64,000 bases of DNA from Fictibacillus sp. b24 (GCF_030348825.1 NZ_JAUCES010000005.1:3472001-3536000), one strand, 5' to 3'; counted from the stretch's first letter, positions 18,377-26,956 are shown. Notes: a model not told the origin generated them from the letters alone. Program-made: numbers and translations.

Positions 18377-18479
18377 AGCGTTAAAAAGTTATAAACTTTA
18401 CAAAAGTAAGTTTAAATCGTATAATAATAGGAAATTATATACTGAAGTTTTAGCTTTGTACTAATAGAGGTGAATGATA

Positions 18480-18797
18480 ATGGATTATAGCACTATGTGT
18501 CCGAAATACGAAGTAGCCATGGATATTATCGGTAAAAAGTGGACAGGACTCATCATTCGCGTTTTGATGGATGGACCTAAACGATTTAAAGATATTAAGT
18601 CCCAAATTCCTGAGATGAGTGATCGTATGCTTACTGAGCGCATGAAGGAATTAGAGTCTGTGGGAATTGTAAAACGCAATGTTTACCCTGAGACACCTGT
18701 GCGAATTGAGTATTCACTAACGGATAAAGGAAATTCTTTAAAATCAATCATCAATGCGATACAAGACTGGAGTGAACAATGGGTTGACCATTGTTAA
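18480..18797 (+). CDS. HxlR-family transcriptional regulator
   Basis: 105-residue winged-helix protein: C7 near the N-terminus (STMCPKYEVAMDIIGKKWT), the recognition region FKDIKSQIPEMSDRMLTERM, and wing RIEYSLTDKGNSL. Many HxlR proteins sense aldehydes, quinones or oxidants through the N-terminal cysteine. The start is ATG 18480, not 18474, because GAGGTG lies 8 nt upstream. Targets cannot be told from the sequence. Confidence 0.88.
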   Translation: MDYSTMCPKYEVAMDIIGKKWTGLIIRVLMDGPKRFKDIKSQIPEMSDRMLTERMKELESVGIVKRNVYPETPVRIEYSLTDKGNSLKSIINAIQDWSEQWVDHC

Positions 18798-18810
18798 GCT
18801 TTTTTAATGA

Positions 18811-18837
18811 AGGGGGCAGCTGTGCCTCCTTTTTTTG
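18811..18837 (+). terminator. Terminator of the HxlR gene
   Basis: GGGGCA-GCTG-TGCCTC stem followed by seven T. Confidence 0.75.
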
Positions 18838-18892
18838 CACTGACTCTTTTCTAAAAGATTGTTGCTTTTGGATTCTGCCTTTAACAAGTTGT

Positions 18893-18933
18893 TTGAAGTG
18901 AGCAACCTGGAGCAGAAATCAGACACTTTCGAA
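18893..18933 (+). repeat. Fragment of the dispersed repeat (3' end)
   Basis: GAGCAACCTGGAGCAGAAAT matches the terminal arm of the dispersed repeat at 9548; the first arm is absent. A decayed copy. Confidence 0.6.
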
Positions 18934-18948
18934 AGATAACAAAGGCAA

Positions 18949-18984
18949 AAAAAGAAAGGACAGCCATCAGAGGTTGTCCTTTTT
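18949..18984 (-). terminator. Terminator of yfkD
   Basis: On the minus strand AAGGACAACC-TCTGAT-GGCTGTCCTT is followed by a T-rich run. It overlaps the last base or two of the yfkD stop region. Confidence 0.8.
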
Positions 18985-19831
18985 ACATATTGCTTGTATG
19001 GAAGCTAAACGATACGTGGTCTTGAACAGGGATCCAAGCACCAATTCCTTGCTGCGTTACGTTTTGAATGACGATCTCTCTTTTGCCGCCTTTTAAAACG
19101 ATATACACTTCACCATACGTAACACGTCCTCTTTCATTTACCGCTGGAACGTAACTGTGTAAGTACCCCACTTGTTTAGGTGATACATGGTACACATTAG
19201 ATTTCTTTGTTCCTGCTCCAACAGCTGTTTGGAACGACAACGGAAGCTTTGACTTTTCTGCCGCTGAGATCAGCATCATCTTTTGAACCGCTTCACTGTT
19301 AGGAATAGAAGCTGTCAAACCGCCGCTTACTTTTTTATGTGCGGTTTGGTTGAAATATAATTTAGCAACTGATTTTGCTCCTCTGTTATCTAAACGATTC
19401 GTGTTGATCTTTTGATGTTCCCAGTTCACCGTAGTCTCCGTGGACTGATAAGACAACGGCCATTGTCCTAAGTAAATTTTTGCGCGGTACCAAAAAGCTA
19501 CTTTTGAAGCATTGATGCTCGACTCATTAAGCAATCGGATCAAATCTGGATTTGTGATCGGTACATCCGAAGTTTTAAGCATCGCTTTAGCTAGCTTGCT
19601 CGGCTCCAAGTACGGAAGATCTTGTGCAGAGTTTGGATACGTGTTCTCTTTAGATATGCTAAGAACAGAGCTAGGCATCTTTATATCTGCTTTTGGAGCA
19701 GCTTTTTCTATCTTCTCTGTTTTTTCTGCCGGCTTTTGTTCTGGCTGCTGTTTTGTTTTCTCTGCTGCAATTGCTGTATTCGTCAATACAAAAAGCATAA
19801 CAAATATAATAATAAAAATTCTTCTTTTCAT
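18983..19831 (-). CDS. yfkD: YfkD-family exported protein
   Basis: 282-residue protein with a signal peptide (IFIIIFVMLFVLTNTAIAA), a lysine/glutamate-rich linker (about 25-50) and a globular domain containing FWYRAKIYLGQWPLSYQS and VYIVLKGGKREIVIQNVTQQ. It matches the YfkD family, whose gene lies beside yfkAB in B. subtilis. Probably tethered or secreted; function unknown. Confidence 0.85.
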   Translation of the reverse strand: MKRRIFIIIFVMLFVLTNTAIAAEKTKQQPEQKPAEKTEKIEKAAPKADIKMPSSVLSISKENTYPNSAQDLPYLEPSKLAKAMLKTSDVPITNPDLIRLLNESSINASKVAFWYRAKIYLGQWPLSYQSTETTVNWEHQKINTNRLDNRGAKSVAKLYFNQTAHKKVSGGLTASIPNSEAVQKMMLISAAEKSKLPLSFQTAVGAGTKKSNVYHVSPKQVGYLHSYVPAVNERGRVTYGEVYIVLKGGKREIVIQNVTQQGIGAWIPVQDHVSFSFHTSNM

Positions 19832-19917
19832 AACATCCTCCTTTACCCTATTTTTTTCTATCCCTCAAAATTTATCCATGCTGGACCTCTGGATTACTTC
19901 GGGTATTGTTGGAAAAT

Positions 19918-19957
19918 AAAACACCCCGATCCATTAAGAACCGAGGTGCTCGTGCTT
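19918..19957. terminator. Terminator between yfkD and osmC genes
   Basis: CACCCCGATCC and GAACCGAGGTG pair with G-T wobbles; on the minus strand the stem is followed by TTTTATTTT. It terminates the OsmC-like gene. Confidence 0.7.
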
Positions 19958-19962
19958 TTCAT

Positions 19963-20346
19963 TTATGCTACAATCTCAAAGCTTTCTGTAACGTTTATAC
20001 TATCTTTAACAGATTGAACCATGGAACAGTTTTTTCTTGTTACTATTAACGCTTTTTCAACTTTTTCTTGAGAAAGTTCGCTTCCCTTAATCACAAAGTG
20101 AAGATGGATATCAGAAACTCTGTTTGCTTCGTCTTCCACTCGTGTCACTTTAGCTTGTACTCTGATATCTTCATAAGTCATTCTCATGCGCTCTAGAACT
20201 TTCCGTAAAACTCCACCGCTGCAAACAGCTACAGAAGAAACAAGTAATTGAAACGGTCTGTATCCATACTCCGCATCACCGCTGATCTGAAGCGTTCCAT
20301 AATCTACAGAAGTCTCAAAGCCTTTTTCGGTCATTTTAAATTCCAA
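19963..20346 (-). CDS. OsmC family protein
   Basis: 127-residue OsmC/Ohr-fold protein. The region LLVSSVAVCSGGVLRKVLERM carries the peroxidatic cysteine pattern of the family, and a second cysteine is in VTRKNCSMVQSVKDS. OsmC proteins reduce organic or hydrogen peroxides with thiol cofactors; B. subtilis YhfA-like members are of unknown substrate. Divergent from the MFS gene. Confidence 0.85.
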   Translation of the reverse strand: MEFKMTEKGFETSVDYGTLQISGDAEYGYRPFQLLVSSVAVCSGGVLRKVLERMRMTYEDIRVQAKVTRVEDEANRVSDIHLHFVIKGSELSQEKVEKALIVTRKNCSMVQSVKDSINVTESFEIVA

Positions 20347-20437
20347 AATTACGCATCTCCTCTATTTAAGTTTATACTCAACTTTTTACAAGTTCCATTG
20401 TACAATGGTTTTAGTTTGTTTTGAAAAGGAGATGCTC

Positions 20438-21616
20438 ATGCAGCTTTCAACGTATAGATTCTCAGTCTTAGTCAGCATCGTTTTTATTTCCGGTTTCGCA
20501 CAAGGAATGCTACTTCCTTTGATCGCGGTTATTTTTGAACAAGATGGAACGTCTGCTTCGTTAAACGGCTTCCATGCAACCGCTCTTTATATTGGTATTC
20601 TGATCGCTTCTCCCTTTATTGAGAAGCCGCTTAGAAGATTTGGCTATAAGCCCCTCATCCTAGCAGGTCTTCTAGCCGTAATTCTTTGTTTTGCTATGTT
20701 TCCGGTTTGGAAAGTCTTTTGGTTTTGGTTTGTGTTAAGACTCCTGATTGGCATTGGAGATCATATGCTCCACTTTTCTACCCAAACATGGATTACATCA
20801 AACAGTCCAGAGAATAAGAGGGGTCGCAACATTTCCTTGTATGGCATCGCATTTGGTGCTGGGTTTGGAATCGGGCCCCTTATGACAAAAATGTTAGAGA
20901 TCAACGAGAACCTTCCTTTTTGGCTCGCAGCTGGTCTTTGTTTGATTTCCTTTATCCTAATGACCACGATTCGGAATGAAAGACCAGAGACGGAATCAGC
21001 ACGTACTGCTGGTGTAACAGCAATTGACCGTTATAAAGATGTGTTAAAAATCGCTTGGGTTTCTTTGCTTCCGCCATTTGCTTACGGTTTTTTAGAAGCA
21101 ACACTGCACGGCTCTTTCCCAGTCTTTGCTCTTCGAAACGGAATCAGCCTGGATTGGGTAGCCGTACTCTTGCCGGCATTCGTGCTAGGAAGCCTCGTAT
21201 TTCAACTGCCTTTAGGCATATTAAGTGACAAATGGGGACGAAAGCCGATTCTAATCTTTTCTTTTGTATCCGGTTTTTTCTCGTTTTTAGCAACCTACTG
21301 GAGCATGAACAATTTTTGGATCCTTATCTCATTGTTCTTTTTATCAGGAATGTTCGTTGGCTCCATGTTCTCACTCGGTATAGCCTACATGAGTGATTTG
21401 CTGCCTAAATATCACCTTCCTGCAGGAAATATTTTAGCAGGAATCAGTTTCAGCATAGGTAGTATGGCAGGTCCGTTAATCGGTGGAAGTTTTATCAGCT
21501 TGTTTAAAGGCGGGGCTTTTGTGTTTGCCATCTGCGGAATGTTATTTATTCTTTGTTTACCTATTCTTTTCATGAAAAATAAGCCACAATCTTCTTTAGC
21601 GTCTAAATCTGCTTAA
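20438..21616 (+). CDS. yfkF: MFS transporter, YfkF-like
   Basis: About 392-residue membrane transporter with 12 predicted helices and the signature DKWGRKPI in the second half. The position next to yfkD-like and osmC genes resembles yfkF of B. subtilis. The start is ATG 20438, 6 nt after AAAGGAG; the frame from 20405 lacks a ribosome site. Substrate unknown, probably drug or small-molecule efflux. Confidence 0.82.
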   Translation: MQLSTYRFSVLVSIVFISGFAQGMLLPLIAVIFEQDGTSASLNGFHATALYIGILIASPFIEKPLRRFGYKPLILAGLLAVILCFAMFPVWKVFWFWFVLRLLIGIGDHMLHFSTQTWITSNSPENKRGRNISLYGIAFGAGFGIGPLMTKMLEINENLPFWLAAGLCLISFILMTTIRNERPETESARTAGVTAIDRYKDVLKIAWVSLLPPFAYGFLEATLHGSFPVFALRNGISLDWVAVLLPAFVLGSLVFQLPLGILSDKWGRKPILIFSFVSGFFSFLATYWSMNNFWILISLFFLSGMFVGSMFSLGIAYMSDLLPKYHLPAGNILAGISFSIGSMAGPLIGGSFISLFKGGAFVFAICGMLFILCLPILFMKNKPQSSLASKSA

Positions 21617-21726
21617 AACATATTTTTTTCTTTTTACTCCATATAATAAAAGCAGGAATTTTGACTTTAGTTAAACATTCTTTAAACTAGAATTAGACGA
21701 TTCAAAATAAGGAGTAGATTTGTATG

Positions 21727-22176
21727 ATGAGATTACGTTCAGATATGCCTGAACTTAGCGGTGCAACAGAATGGATCAATGGAGAAGTTTCTAAAAGCGA
21801 TCTAATTGGAGATAAGCCGACTCTAATTCACTTTTGGTCGGTAAGCTGCGGATTATGTAAGGAAGCGATGCCTAACATCAATCAATTTCGTGATGACTAC
21901 AAAGATGAGCTGAATGTTATCGCTGTTCACATGCCTCGTTCTGAAAAAGACTTGGATATCAACCAAATTAAAGAAGTAGCAGCAGAACACGACATTACAC
22001 AGCCGATCTTTGTTGATAACGACCATGCTTTAACAGATGCATTCGAAAACGAGTATGTTCCAGCTTATTACGTTTTTGATGCAGAAGGAAAGCTTCGTCA
22101 CTATCAAGCTGGTGGAGACGGAATGAAGATGCTTACAAAGCGTGTTAACCGTGTGTTAGGAAAAGAAACAAAATAA
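21727..22176 (+). CDS. TlpA/ResA-like thioredoxin-fold protein
   Basis: 149-residue redoxin with the active site SCGLCKE inside LIHFWSVSCGLCKEAMPN, and the cis-proline loop YVPAYYVFDAEG. There is no signal peptide, unlike membrane-bound ResA or StoA, so it is likely cytosolic. GGAG lies upstream of ATG 21727; the ATG three bases earlier is possible. Its original terminator is split by the IS element downstream. Confidence 0.85.
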   Translation: MRLRSDMPELSGATEWINGEVSKSDLIGDKPTLIHFWSVSCGLCKEAMPNINQFRDDYKDELNVIAVHMPRSEKDLDINQIKEVAAEHDITQPIFVDNDHALTDAFENEYVPAYYVFDAEGKLRHYQAGGDGMKMLTKRVNRVLGKETK

Positions 22177-22283
22177 GCATGCAAAAAACCGGGCGGATTA
22201 GACTAACCTAGGTAGATGGGACACAATAAAACACCTTCGAAATGATACACTTATTAAAAGTGAAAAATCGGAGGTGTTTTTGC

Positions 22284-22601
22284 ATGGGCAAAAACGTTTA
22301 TTCAAAAGAAACAAAGTGGGCTGTTGTTAAAGATAAAATGAGTGGGCAATTTTCCAACGAAGAAATCATGGATAAGTATGGAATCAAAAATGTGTCCCAA
22401 ATTAATACGTGGATGAGATGGTATCGAGATAATGAAGTACATCGGTTCGATCAACCTATCGGTAAGCAATACTCTTATGGTCTTGGACCTAACTCCCTTA
22501 GTGAAGAGGAAAAGAAAGAACGTCAATTTAATCACTACAAACAGGAGAATGAAATATTAAAAAAGTATTTGGAGATCGAAAAGGAGCTGAAAAAGAAGTA
22601 G
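22284..22601 (+). CDS. IS3-family OrfA (helix-turn-helix)
   Basis: 105-residue DNA-binding subunit: MGKNVYSKETKWAVVKDKM, then the HTH SNEEIMDKYGIKNVSQINTW and a C-terminal leucine-zipper-like helix (HYKQENEILKKYLEIEKELK). The start is ATG 22284 behind GGAGGTG. It ends with CTG AAA AAG AAG TAG. The A_AAG site could allow a -1 shift into orfB, whose frame is open upstream of its own start. Confidence 0.9.
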   Translation: MGKNVYSKETKWAVVKDKMSGQFSNEEIMDKYGIKNVSQINTWMRWYRDNEVHRFDQPIGKQYSYGLGPNSLSEEEKKERQFNHYKQENEILKKYLEIEKELKKK

Positions 22602-22609
22602 TTCTCCGT

Positions 22610-23446
22610 TTGGTAAAGAAATTAAGAAAAAAATACACCGTTAGAGCTATTCTATCTGCTTTAAATGTTCCAAAATCAACCTACTATCGATGGTTAGCAG
22701 CTCCATCTAAAGGGTTATCTGAATCCGAGAAGGCTATTATCTCTCTTTGTGAAGAGACGAAATACCGGTATGGTCATAGGAAAATTAAGCATCTACTAAA
22801 GCGTCGATATCAAATGAGTTTGAATCGAAATTCTGTCCAACGCATTATGCAAAAGCATCATCTACAGTGCCGTGTAAAGCCAAAGAGAAAATGGAAATCT
22901 CAAGGACAAGCCATCATTGTCGCACCAAATCTTTTACAGAGAGATTTTTCAGCCATTTTGCCCAATCAAAAATGGGTAACCGATATTACGTATATTCAAT
23001 ATGGTTCAAGCACATTGTATCTTTCAACTATTATGGATCTATTCAATAATCAAATTGTGGCGTACAAGCTCTATACGCATCAACAAGCACCTCTGGTGAC
23101 AGATACTTTAAAAGCTGCCTTAGAATCACGAGGAAACCCCAAAGGGGTTATTATTCACAGTGATCAAGGAAGTGTGTATACATCTTATGCGTATCAGCAG
23201 TTAATAAAAGAAAGTAAATTAATTAGCAGTATGTCCAGAAGGGGAAATTGTTGGGATAACGCCGTTATTGAATCTTTCCATTCAAATCTAAAATCTGAAG
23301 AATTCCAATATGTGAAGTTTAATTCTATAACCGTAGATAAAGTGAAGGAAAAAGTAGATCAATACATGAAATATTATAATGAAGAGCGAATTCAAGAAAA
23401 ATTAGGCTACCACACCCCGATTGAAATTGGTAGTATGGCAGCCTAA
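22610..23446 (+). CDS. IS3-family OrfB transposase (rve integrase core)
   Basis: 278 residues. HTH_21 region at the start (YTVRAILSALNVPKSTYYRW), then the DDE integrase core: D in WVTDITYIQ, D in IIHSDQGSVYTS, E in NAVIESFHSNLKSE. In the -1 frame relative to orfA, so the active enzyme is probably an OrfAB fusion made by frameshifting; TTG 22610 alone is a weak start. Confidence 0.92.
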   Translation: MVKKLRKKYTVRAILSALNVPKSTYYRWLAAPSKGLSESEKAIISLCEETKYRYGHRKIKHLLKRRYQMSLNRNSVQRIMQKHHLQCRVKPKRKWKSQGQAIIVAPNLLQRDFSAILPNQKWVTDITYIQYGSSTLYLSTIMDLFNNQIVAYKLYTHQQAPLVTDTLKAALESRGNPKGVIIHSDQGSVYTSYAYQQLIKESKLISSMSRRGNCWDNAVIESFHSNLKSEEFQYVKFNSITVDKVKEKVDQYMKYYNEERIQEKLGYHTPIEIGSMAA

Positions 23447-23518
23447 CAGGTGTTTTATTATTGTCCCAAATGACTAAGTCAGTCTAGATGCCCGGTTTTT
23501 ATTTTGGATCTAATATTT

Positions 23519-23965
23519 TTATTTGAAAGCTCGTTCAATAAAACGAAACAATAACGCTAAAAACTTATAAACAAATAGCCCTGTCATTGCGCCTATTCCG
23601 TTTAAAAGAATGTCGTCAATATCAAAGATGCGTTTTGCATACTCATACTGCAGTATTTCGATCAAAAAGCTCGTACCGAAACCGAGTACAAACATGAATC
23701 GCCATGAATTAAACACCCGGAATATTAAAGGCAGCAACAGACCAAAAGGCAAAAACAGTATTACATTACCGATGATGTTCTTAAAAATAAGCCAATAATC
23801 GTGGCTTCTCCACATCAGCCTAATGCTATCGAATAAAACAAGATTGGCTGATTTTCCATACACATATTCGTTAAACGAAAAAAGCGTGGCCTTAATAAGA
23901 ACGGCAAAGTACACGATAAAAAGAAGTGCCCCTAAAATACTAAATATCACTCTGACTTTTTTCAT
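23519..23965 (-). CDS. VanZ family protein
   Basis: 148-residue membrane protein with four hydrophobic segments and the VanZ signature: NVILFLPFGLLLPLIF, FGTSFLIEILQYEYAKRIFDIDDILLNGIGAMTG. Some family members affect teicoplanin resistance, but most are uncharacterised. No van cluster nearby. Confidence 0.88.
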   Translation of the reverse strand: MKKVRVIFSILGALLFIVYFAVLIKATLFSFNEYVYGKSANLVLFDSIRLMWRSHDYWLIFKNIIGNVILFLPFGLLLPLIFRVFNSWRFMFVLGFGTSFLIEILQYEYAKRIFDIDDILLNGIGAMTGLFVYKFLALLFRFIERAFK

Positions 23966-24086
23966 ACTGCCTTTCTCCTGCCTTTTTCAAAGAAATTCCC
24001 ATAAGTGCCTTTTTAGTGTAACACGCAAAGCTCTTAAGGAGATACAGGTAAAAGACACAAACTTTTCTCCAGTAATTTTCTACATT

Positions 24087-24683
24087 TTAAGCTGTCGTTT
24101 TTTTACGTGTCTTTTTTACAACAAAAAATAAAATGGTGGCTACAACAATAACTCCAGCTACTGGCAGCATGTATTCTTCTGCCTTTGCTCCAACATCTTT
24201 CCACTGAGGTCCAAACTGTTTCCCAAGATAGATGTAGAACGCTGTAATTGGAAACATCGCAATAAACGTGTAGATCGAAAAGACCCATACATTCATCTTA
24301 GTCATGCCACATGGAACGGAGACCGTTGTTCTGACGCCTGGGAGAAAACGTCCAAAAAAGGCTACCCCTGCACCATATTTATCAAAAAAGCGGTCTGCAG
24401 CATCAATTTCCTTTTCTTTAATAAACACATATTTACCATATTTAATCAAAAACGGTCTGCCGCCATATCTGCCTAAAGCATAAAGCGTGAGCGGGCCAAA
24501 TGTGCCACCAACCGTTCCTGCCAGGACGGCGAGCCAATAATTCATATCACCTTCATATACCCAAAACCCTGCAAGCGGCAATACAAGCTCTGCTGGGACA
24601 AATTCAAATGTAAGTGCAACAATTAGTCCTAAATACGAGAATTGTTTTAAAAACTCAATAAATGAGAGAATAAGTTCTTCCAT
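24087..24683 (-). CDS. DedA family membrane protein
   Basis: 198 residues, four to five helices. DedA/SNARE-associated motifs: FEFVPAELVLPLAGFWVY, GTVGGTFGPLTLYALGRYGG and FFGRFLPGVRTTVSVPCGMTKM (the conserved F-GR-PG-R region). DedA proteins are half-transporter-like; some translocate undecaprenyl phosphate or phospholipids. Which applies here is unknown. Confidence 0.9.
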   Translation of the reverse strand: MEELILSFIEFLKQFSYLGLIVALTFEFVPAELVLPLAGFWVYEGDMNYWLAVLAGTVGGTFGPLTLYALGRYGGRPFLIKYGKYVFIKEKEIDAADRFFDKYGAGVAFFGRFLPGVRTTVSVPCGMTKMNVWVFSIYTFIAMFPITAFYIYLGKQFGPQWKDVGAKAEEYMLPVAGVIVVATILFFVVKKTRKKTTA

Positions 24684-24818
24684 CCTTATCGCCCTCCCTT
24701 TCTATTCAAGCATAACGAGAATCATTATAACACATGTATCAATGCCCAATAAACATTTCGTAAAACCGTTCAAAAACTTGTGCTTTTTGTTTTTATCTTG
24801 ATAAGACGTAATCTCATG

Positions 24819-24930
24819 TCGAGGATTTCAGACTCGTGGATATATGGCCAAAATTTCTGGATTAAAGGCAAAACTTTTAGGATTCAGGGGGCACAACTCG
24901 TGGATTTAAGGTCTAAACTAGTGGATTCAC
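24819..24930. repeat. Degenerate 21-22 bp tandem array
   Basis: The phrase GTGGATT with variants recurs with GGAT at 24823, 24838, 24859, 24880, 24902 and 24923; after the first step the period is 21-22 bp. Unit shape: ACTxGTGGATTxAxGGxxxAA. Upstream of dedA; no gene in 24684-25009. Confidence 0.75.
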
Positions 24931-24965
24931 CGTTCTGAAGGTGTTCTTTGGCGCATCTATGTAAA

Positions 24966-24997
24966 AAAAGCCGCCCATTATAGGACAGCTTTTTGAC
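24966..24997 (-). terminator. Terminator of the 33-aa small gene
   Basis: AAAAGCCGCCC and GGACAGCTTTTT pair with G-T wobbles around ATTATA; A/T tails on both sides allow use in either direction. Confidence 0.65.
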
Positions 24998-25009
24998 TAA
25001 TCGCTTAGA

Positions 25010-25111
25010 TTAATGAAAGTCATTCTTTTTGTTCGAAGATTTGCTCGTTTTATGCTGACTGTCATTTTTGTTGTTCTTATTGTTGTGGGTCTGTTTATTG
25101 CTTTTTCCCAT
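25010..25111 (-). CDS. 33-aa Asn/Lys-rich small protein
   Basis: MGKSNKQTHNNKNNKNDSQH... ends KKNDFH. The ATG at 25111 follows TAAGGAGGTATT, a very strong ribosome site, and a terminator follows the stop. Highly hydrophilic and basic, reminiscent of minor small acid-soluble spore proteins, but I do not recognise the family. Confidence 0.6.
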   Translation of the reverse strand: MGKSNKQTHNNKNNKNDSQHKTSKSSNKKNDFH

Positions 25112-25152
25112 ATCAATAATACCTCCTTACGATAAGGTACTATTAGCTTTTC

Positions 25153-26040
25153 CTAGGATTCAGCCTTTAACAAGCCCCTTTTCTTGGCAAAATCAATCTT
25201 ATATTTGTGAAAGGTTGCATTAAGGACACCACCAGACAATAAGACGATACCCGTCAAATAAAACCACAGCATTAAAACAATAATGGCACCGATACTTCCA
25301 TAAGTAGCTGAATAATTACCAAAATGATCAACATAAAAAGCGAATCCGAATGATACGATCTGCCATAAGAAAGTTGCAACAAGAGAACCGTACCAAATTT
25401 CACTATATTTCAGTTTTTTGCATGGAGCAAGATAATAAAGAATAGAAACAACTGTAGAAATAATGAGGAAACTAATCAACCATCTCAATACTCCCCATAT
25501 CTGTAAAAATTCATCGCTTAAACCTAAATAAGAAAAAGTAGCATTGCCGAGCATCTTACCGAAAACCGGGAAAACCAATGCAATAATAAAAGCAAAAATT
25601 ACTCCAAAAGTTAAAAAGATAGCTAACAGTCTTGTTTTAATAAAGCTTCGGCATTCTTCTACCCCATATGCTTCATTAAGCGTTTTAATGACGGCGTTAA
25701 TGGCATTAGACGCAGACCAAATGGTAGCTAAGATACCAATCGATAAAAGGCCGCCGCTTCTTCCTTCTAATACGGCAAGTAAATTTTCCCTTACAGAGTC
25801 CATGGCTTCTGCTGGTACAAAATGTTCAAGCAGATCAAGCGCTTCAGCAGGTTCAATAAAGAAAGCACCTAATGTTAATAAGAAGATTAGAAAAGGAAAA
25901 AGGGAGAGCAGAAAATAATAAGCAAGCTGTGCTGCAAGCCCTGTTACATCTCCTCTTTTGAAACCATGCATGAACTCGATTCCAAACGATTTAGCTTTCA
26001 TGTTTTTAAGTATGTGCCATAATGTCAATGTTCTTCTCAC
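25153..26040 (-). CDS. YihY/virulence factor BrkB family protein
   Basis: 295-residue protein with six hydrophobic helices and the family motifs LAAQLAYYFLLSLFPFLIFL, SASNAINAVIKTLNEAYGVEE and ATYGSIGAIIVLMLWFYLTG. Corresponds to yfkH of B. subtilis. Earlier called ribonuclease BN, which is a misassignment; transport role uncertain. The GTG/ATG start is not fully resolved: the frame begins at 26040, and M at residue 14 (LKNMKAKS) is an alternative. Confidence 0.88.
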   Translation of the reverse strand: MRRTLTLWHILKNMKAKSFGIEFMHGFKRGDVTGLAAQLAYYFLLSLFPFLIFLLTLGAFFIEPAEALDLLEHFVPAEAMDSVRENLLAVLEGRSGGLLSIGILATIWSASNAINAVIKTLNEAYGVEECRSFIKTRLLAIFLTFGVIFAFIIALVFPVFGKMLGNATFSYLGLSDEFLQIWGVLRWLISFLIISTVVSILYYLAPCKKLKYSEIWYGSLVATFLWQIVSFGFAFYVDHFGNYSATYGSIGAIIVLMLWFYLTGIVLLSGGVLNATFHKYKIDFAKKRGLLKAES

Positions 26041-26110
26041 CCCTAACGTATTTGTATAGTCCCTTTATCATTCCCTTTCATAAGGGTGATAAAAACTTTT
26101 TTTAGGATAA

Positions 26111-26135
26111 GTTTATAATTTTTTATAATGGGTAA
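26111..26135 (+). promoter_or_regulatory. Candidate sigma-B promoter
   Basis: GTTTAT (26111-26116), 13 nt, GGGTAA (26130-26135). The sigma-B consensus is GTTTAA-N12-14-GGGTAT, so five of six match in each half. Located 50 bp before a general-stress-type membrane gene, which fits. Confidence 0.65.
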
Positions 26136-26185
26136 CTTAAGAATAATTCCATATTACAACACACAAAAAAAAGGAGGAATTTTAC

Positions 26186-26440
26186 ATGAGTTTATTATGG
26201 GCACTTATAATTGGAGGAATCATCGGTTGGTTAGCAGGTCTTTTAACAGGACGTGACGTACCAGGCGGAATCATCGGTAACATCATCGCAGGTTTTGTTG
26301 GTGCATGGTTAGGTGGATTATTGTTAGGAGATTGGGGACCAATGGTAGCAGGATTTGCGATTATTCCAGCTATTATCGGTGCAATCGTAGTCGTACTTAT
26401 CGTAAGCTTTATCATGCGCAGCATGCGTAGCCGTGCATAA
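26186..26440 (+). CDS. GlsB/YeaQ/YmgE-family stress membrane protein
   Basis: 84 residues, almost entirely hydrophobic with glycine zippers (GGIIGWLAGLLTGRD, GGIIGNIIAGFVGAWLGG) and a basic tail (MRSMRSRA). Three transmembrane segments. The family is stress induced in several bacteria. AAAGGAGGAATTTTAC precedes the ATG; a sigma-B-like promoter lies upstream. Confidence 0.9.
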   Translation: MSLLWALIIGGIIGWLAGLLTGRDVPGGIIGNIIAGFVGAWLGGLLLGDWGPMVAGFAIIPAIIGAIVVVLIVSFIMRSMRSRA

Positions 26441-26477
26441 TAAGAATCACTAACACATAGTCATTACGTAAAGAAAA

Positions 26478-26524
26478 GCTGGTTCAAGTTGATCATAATA
26501 TGATCTTCCTGAACCAGCTTTTTT
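26478..26524. terminator. Bidirectional terminator
   Basis: AAAGCTGGTTCA and TGAACCAGCTTT form a 12-bp stem with an inner hairpin (GATCATAATATGATC); A and T tails flank it. Shared by the convergent GlsB-like and GNAT genes. Confidence 0.88.
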
Positions 26525-26530
26525 ATTATT

Positions 26531-26956
26531 TTAGAATCTCTTTTTAAACACATAACTCGGTTTCTCATAATGCATTTTTTCTTCATAAAAACGATGAGCG
26601 TCCAAGCGGTTGACATTAGAACTTAAAGCAACACAGTTGCAATTATTTTGAAGAGCGTATGACTCTAAAAATGCCAGCAGTTCTTCTCCATACCCTTTTG
26701 ATCGTTCTTCTGAATCTGTAATGAGATCATACAAATAAACATGTTTTCCATCATAGAGATTTGTAAGAATCGCAAATCCAGCCAATGCAACAACCTTACC
26801 TTCATTAAAATTTGCAAATAACGTATAGCCTTCTTTTTGCATTTGAAGAAACAACTCATAAAATAAGTCCTCTGAAAGATGTGTTCGAAGCTGGCTCATT
26901 ACAGGAAACGCCTCACGCACTTCGTGTTCTAGTGATAACTGCCTGATCTCTCCCAT
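26531..26956 (-). CDS. GNAT family N-acetyltransferase
   Basis: 141 residues. GNAT core: VVALAGFAILTNLYDGKHVYLYDLI (beta4), SEERSKGYGEELLAFLESYA (CoA loop), CNCVALSSNVNRLDAHRFYEEKM (late asparagine and Y/F motif). 13 bp downstream of the phosphatase gene on the same strand, so probably cotranscribed. Substrate unknown. Confidence 0.87.
   Translation of the reverse strand: MGEIRQLSLEHEVREAFPVMSQLRTHLSEDLFYELFLQMQKEGYTLFANFNEGKVVALAGFAILTNLYDGKHVYLYDLITDSEERSKGYGEELLAFLESYALQNNCNCVALSSNVNRLDAHRFYEEKMHYEKPSYVFKKRF

Larger units (their letters stand above)
22217..23468 (+). mobile_element. IS3-family (IS150-like) insertion sequence
   Basis: 1252 bp bounded by imperfect inverted repeats: left TGGGACACAATAAAACACCT, right end (reverse complement) TGGGACAATAATAAAACACC. 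It carries orfA and orfB in the typical -1 arrangement. Both frames are intact, so it may be active. No clear 3-4 bp target duplication (AGA on the left, AAT on the right). The only copy in the window. Confidence 0.92.
22182..23510. other. Terminator-like inverted repeat split by an IS
   Basis: Left arm AAAAAACCGGGC...TAGACTAACCTAG (22182-22211) and right arm CTAAGTCAGTCTA...GCCCGGTTTTT (23475-23500) are inverted repeats, and the IS lies exactly between them. Without the IS they would form a long hairpin with a T tail, the normal terminator of the TlpA-like gene. Confidence 0.7.

Noticed and set aside
26182..26424. Minus-strand frame opposite the GlsB-like gene
   Set aside because: Shadow of a well-supported gene with a ribosome site and promoter on the plus strand.
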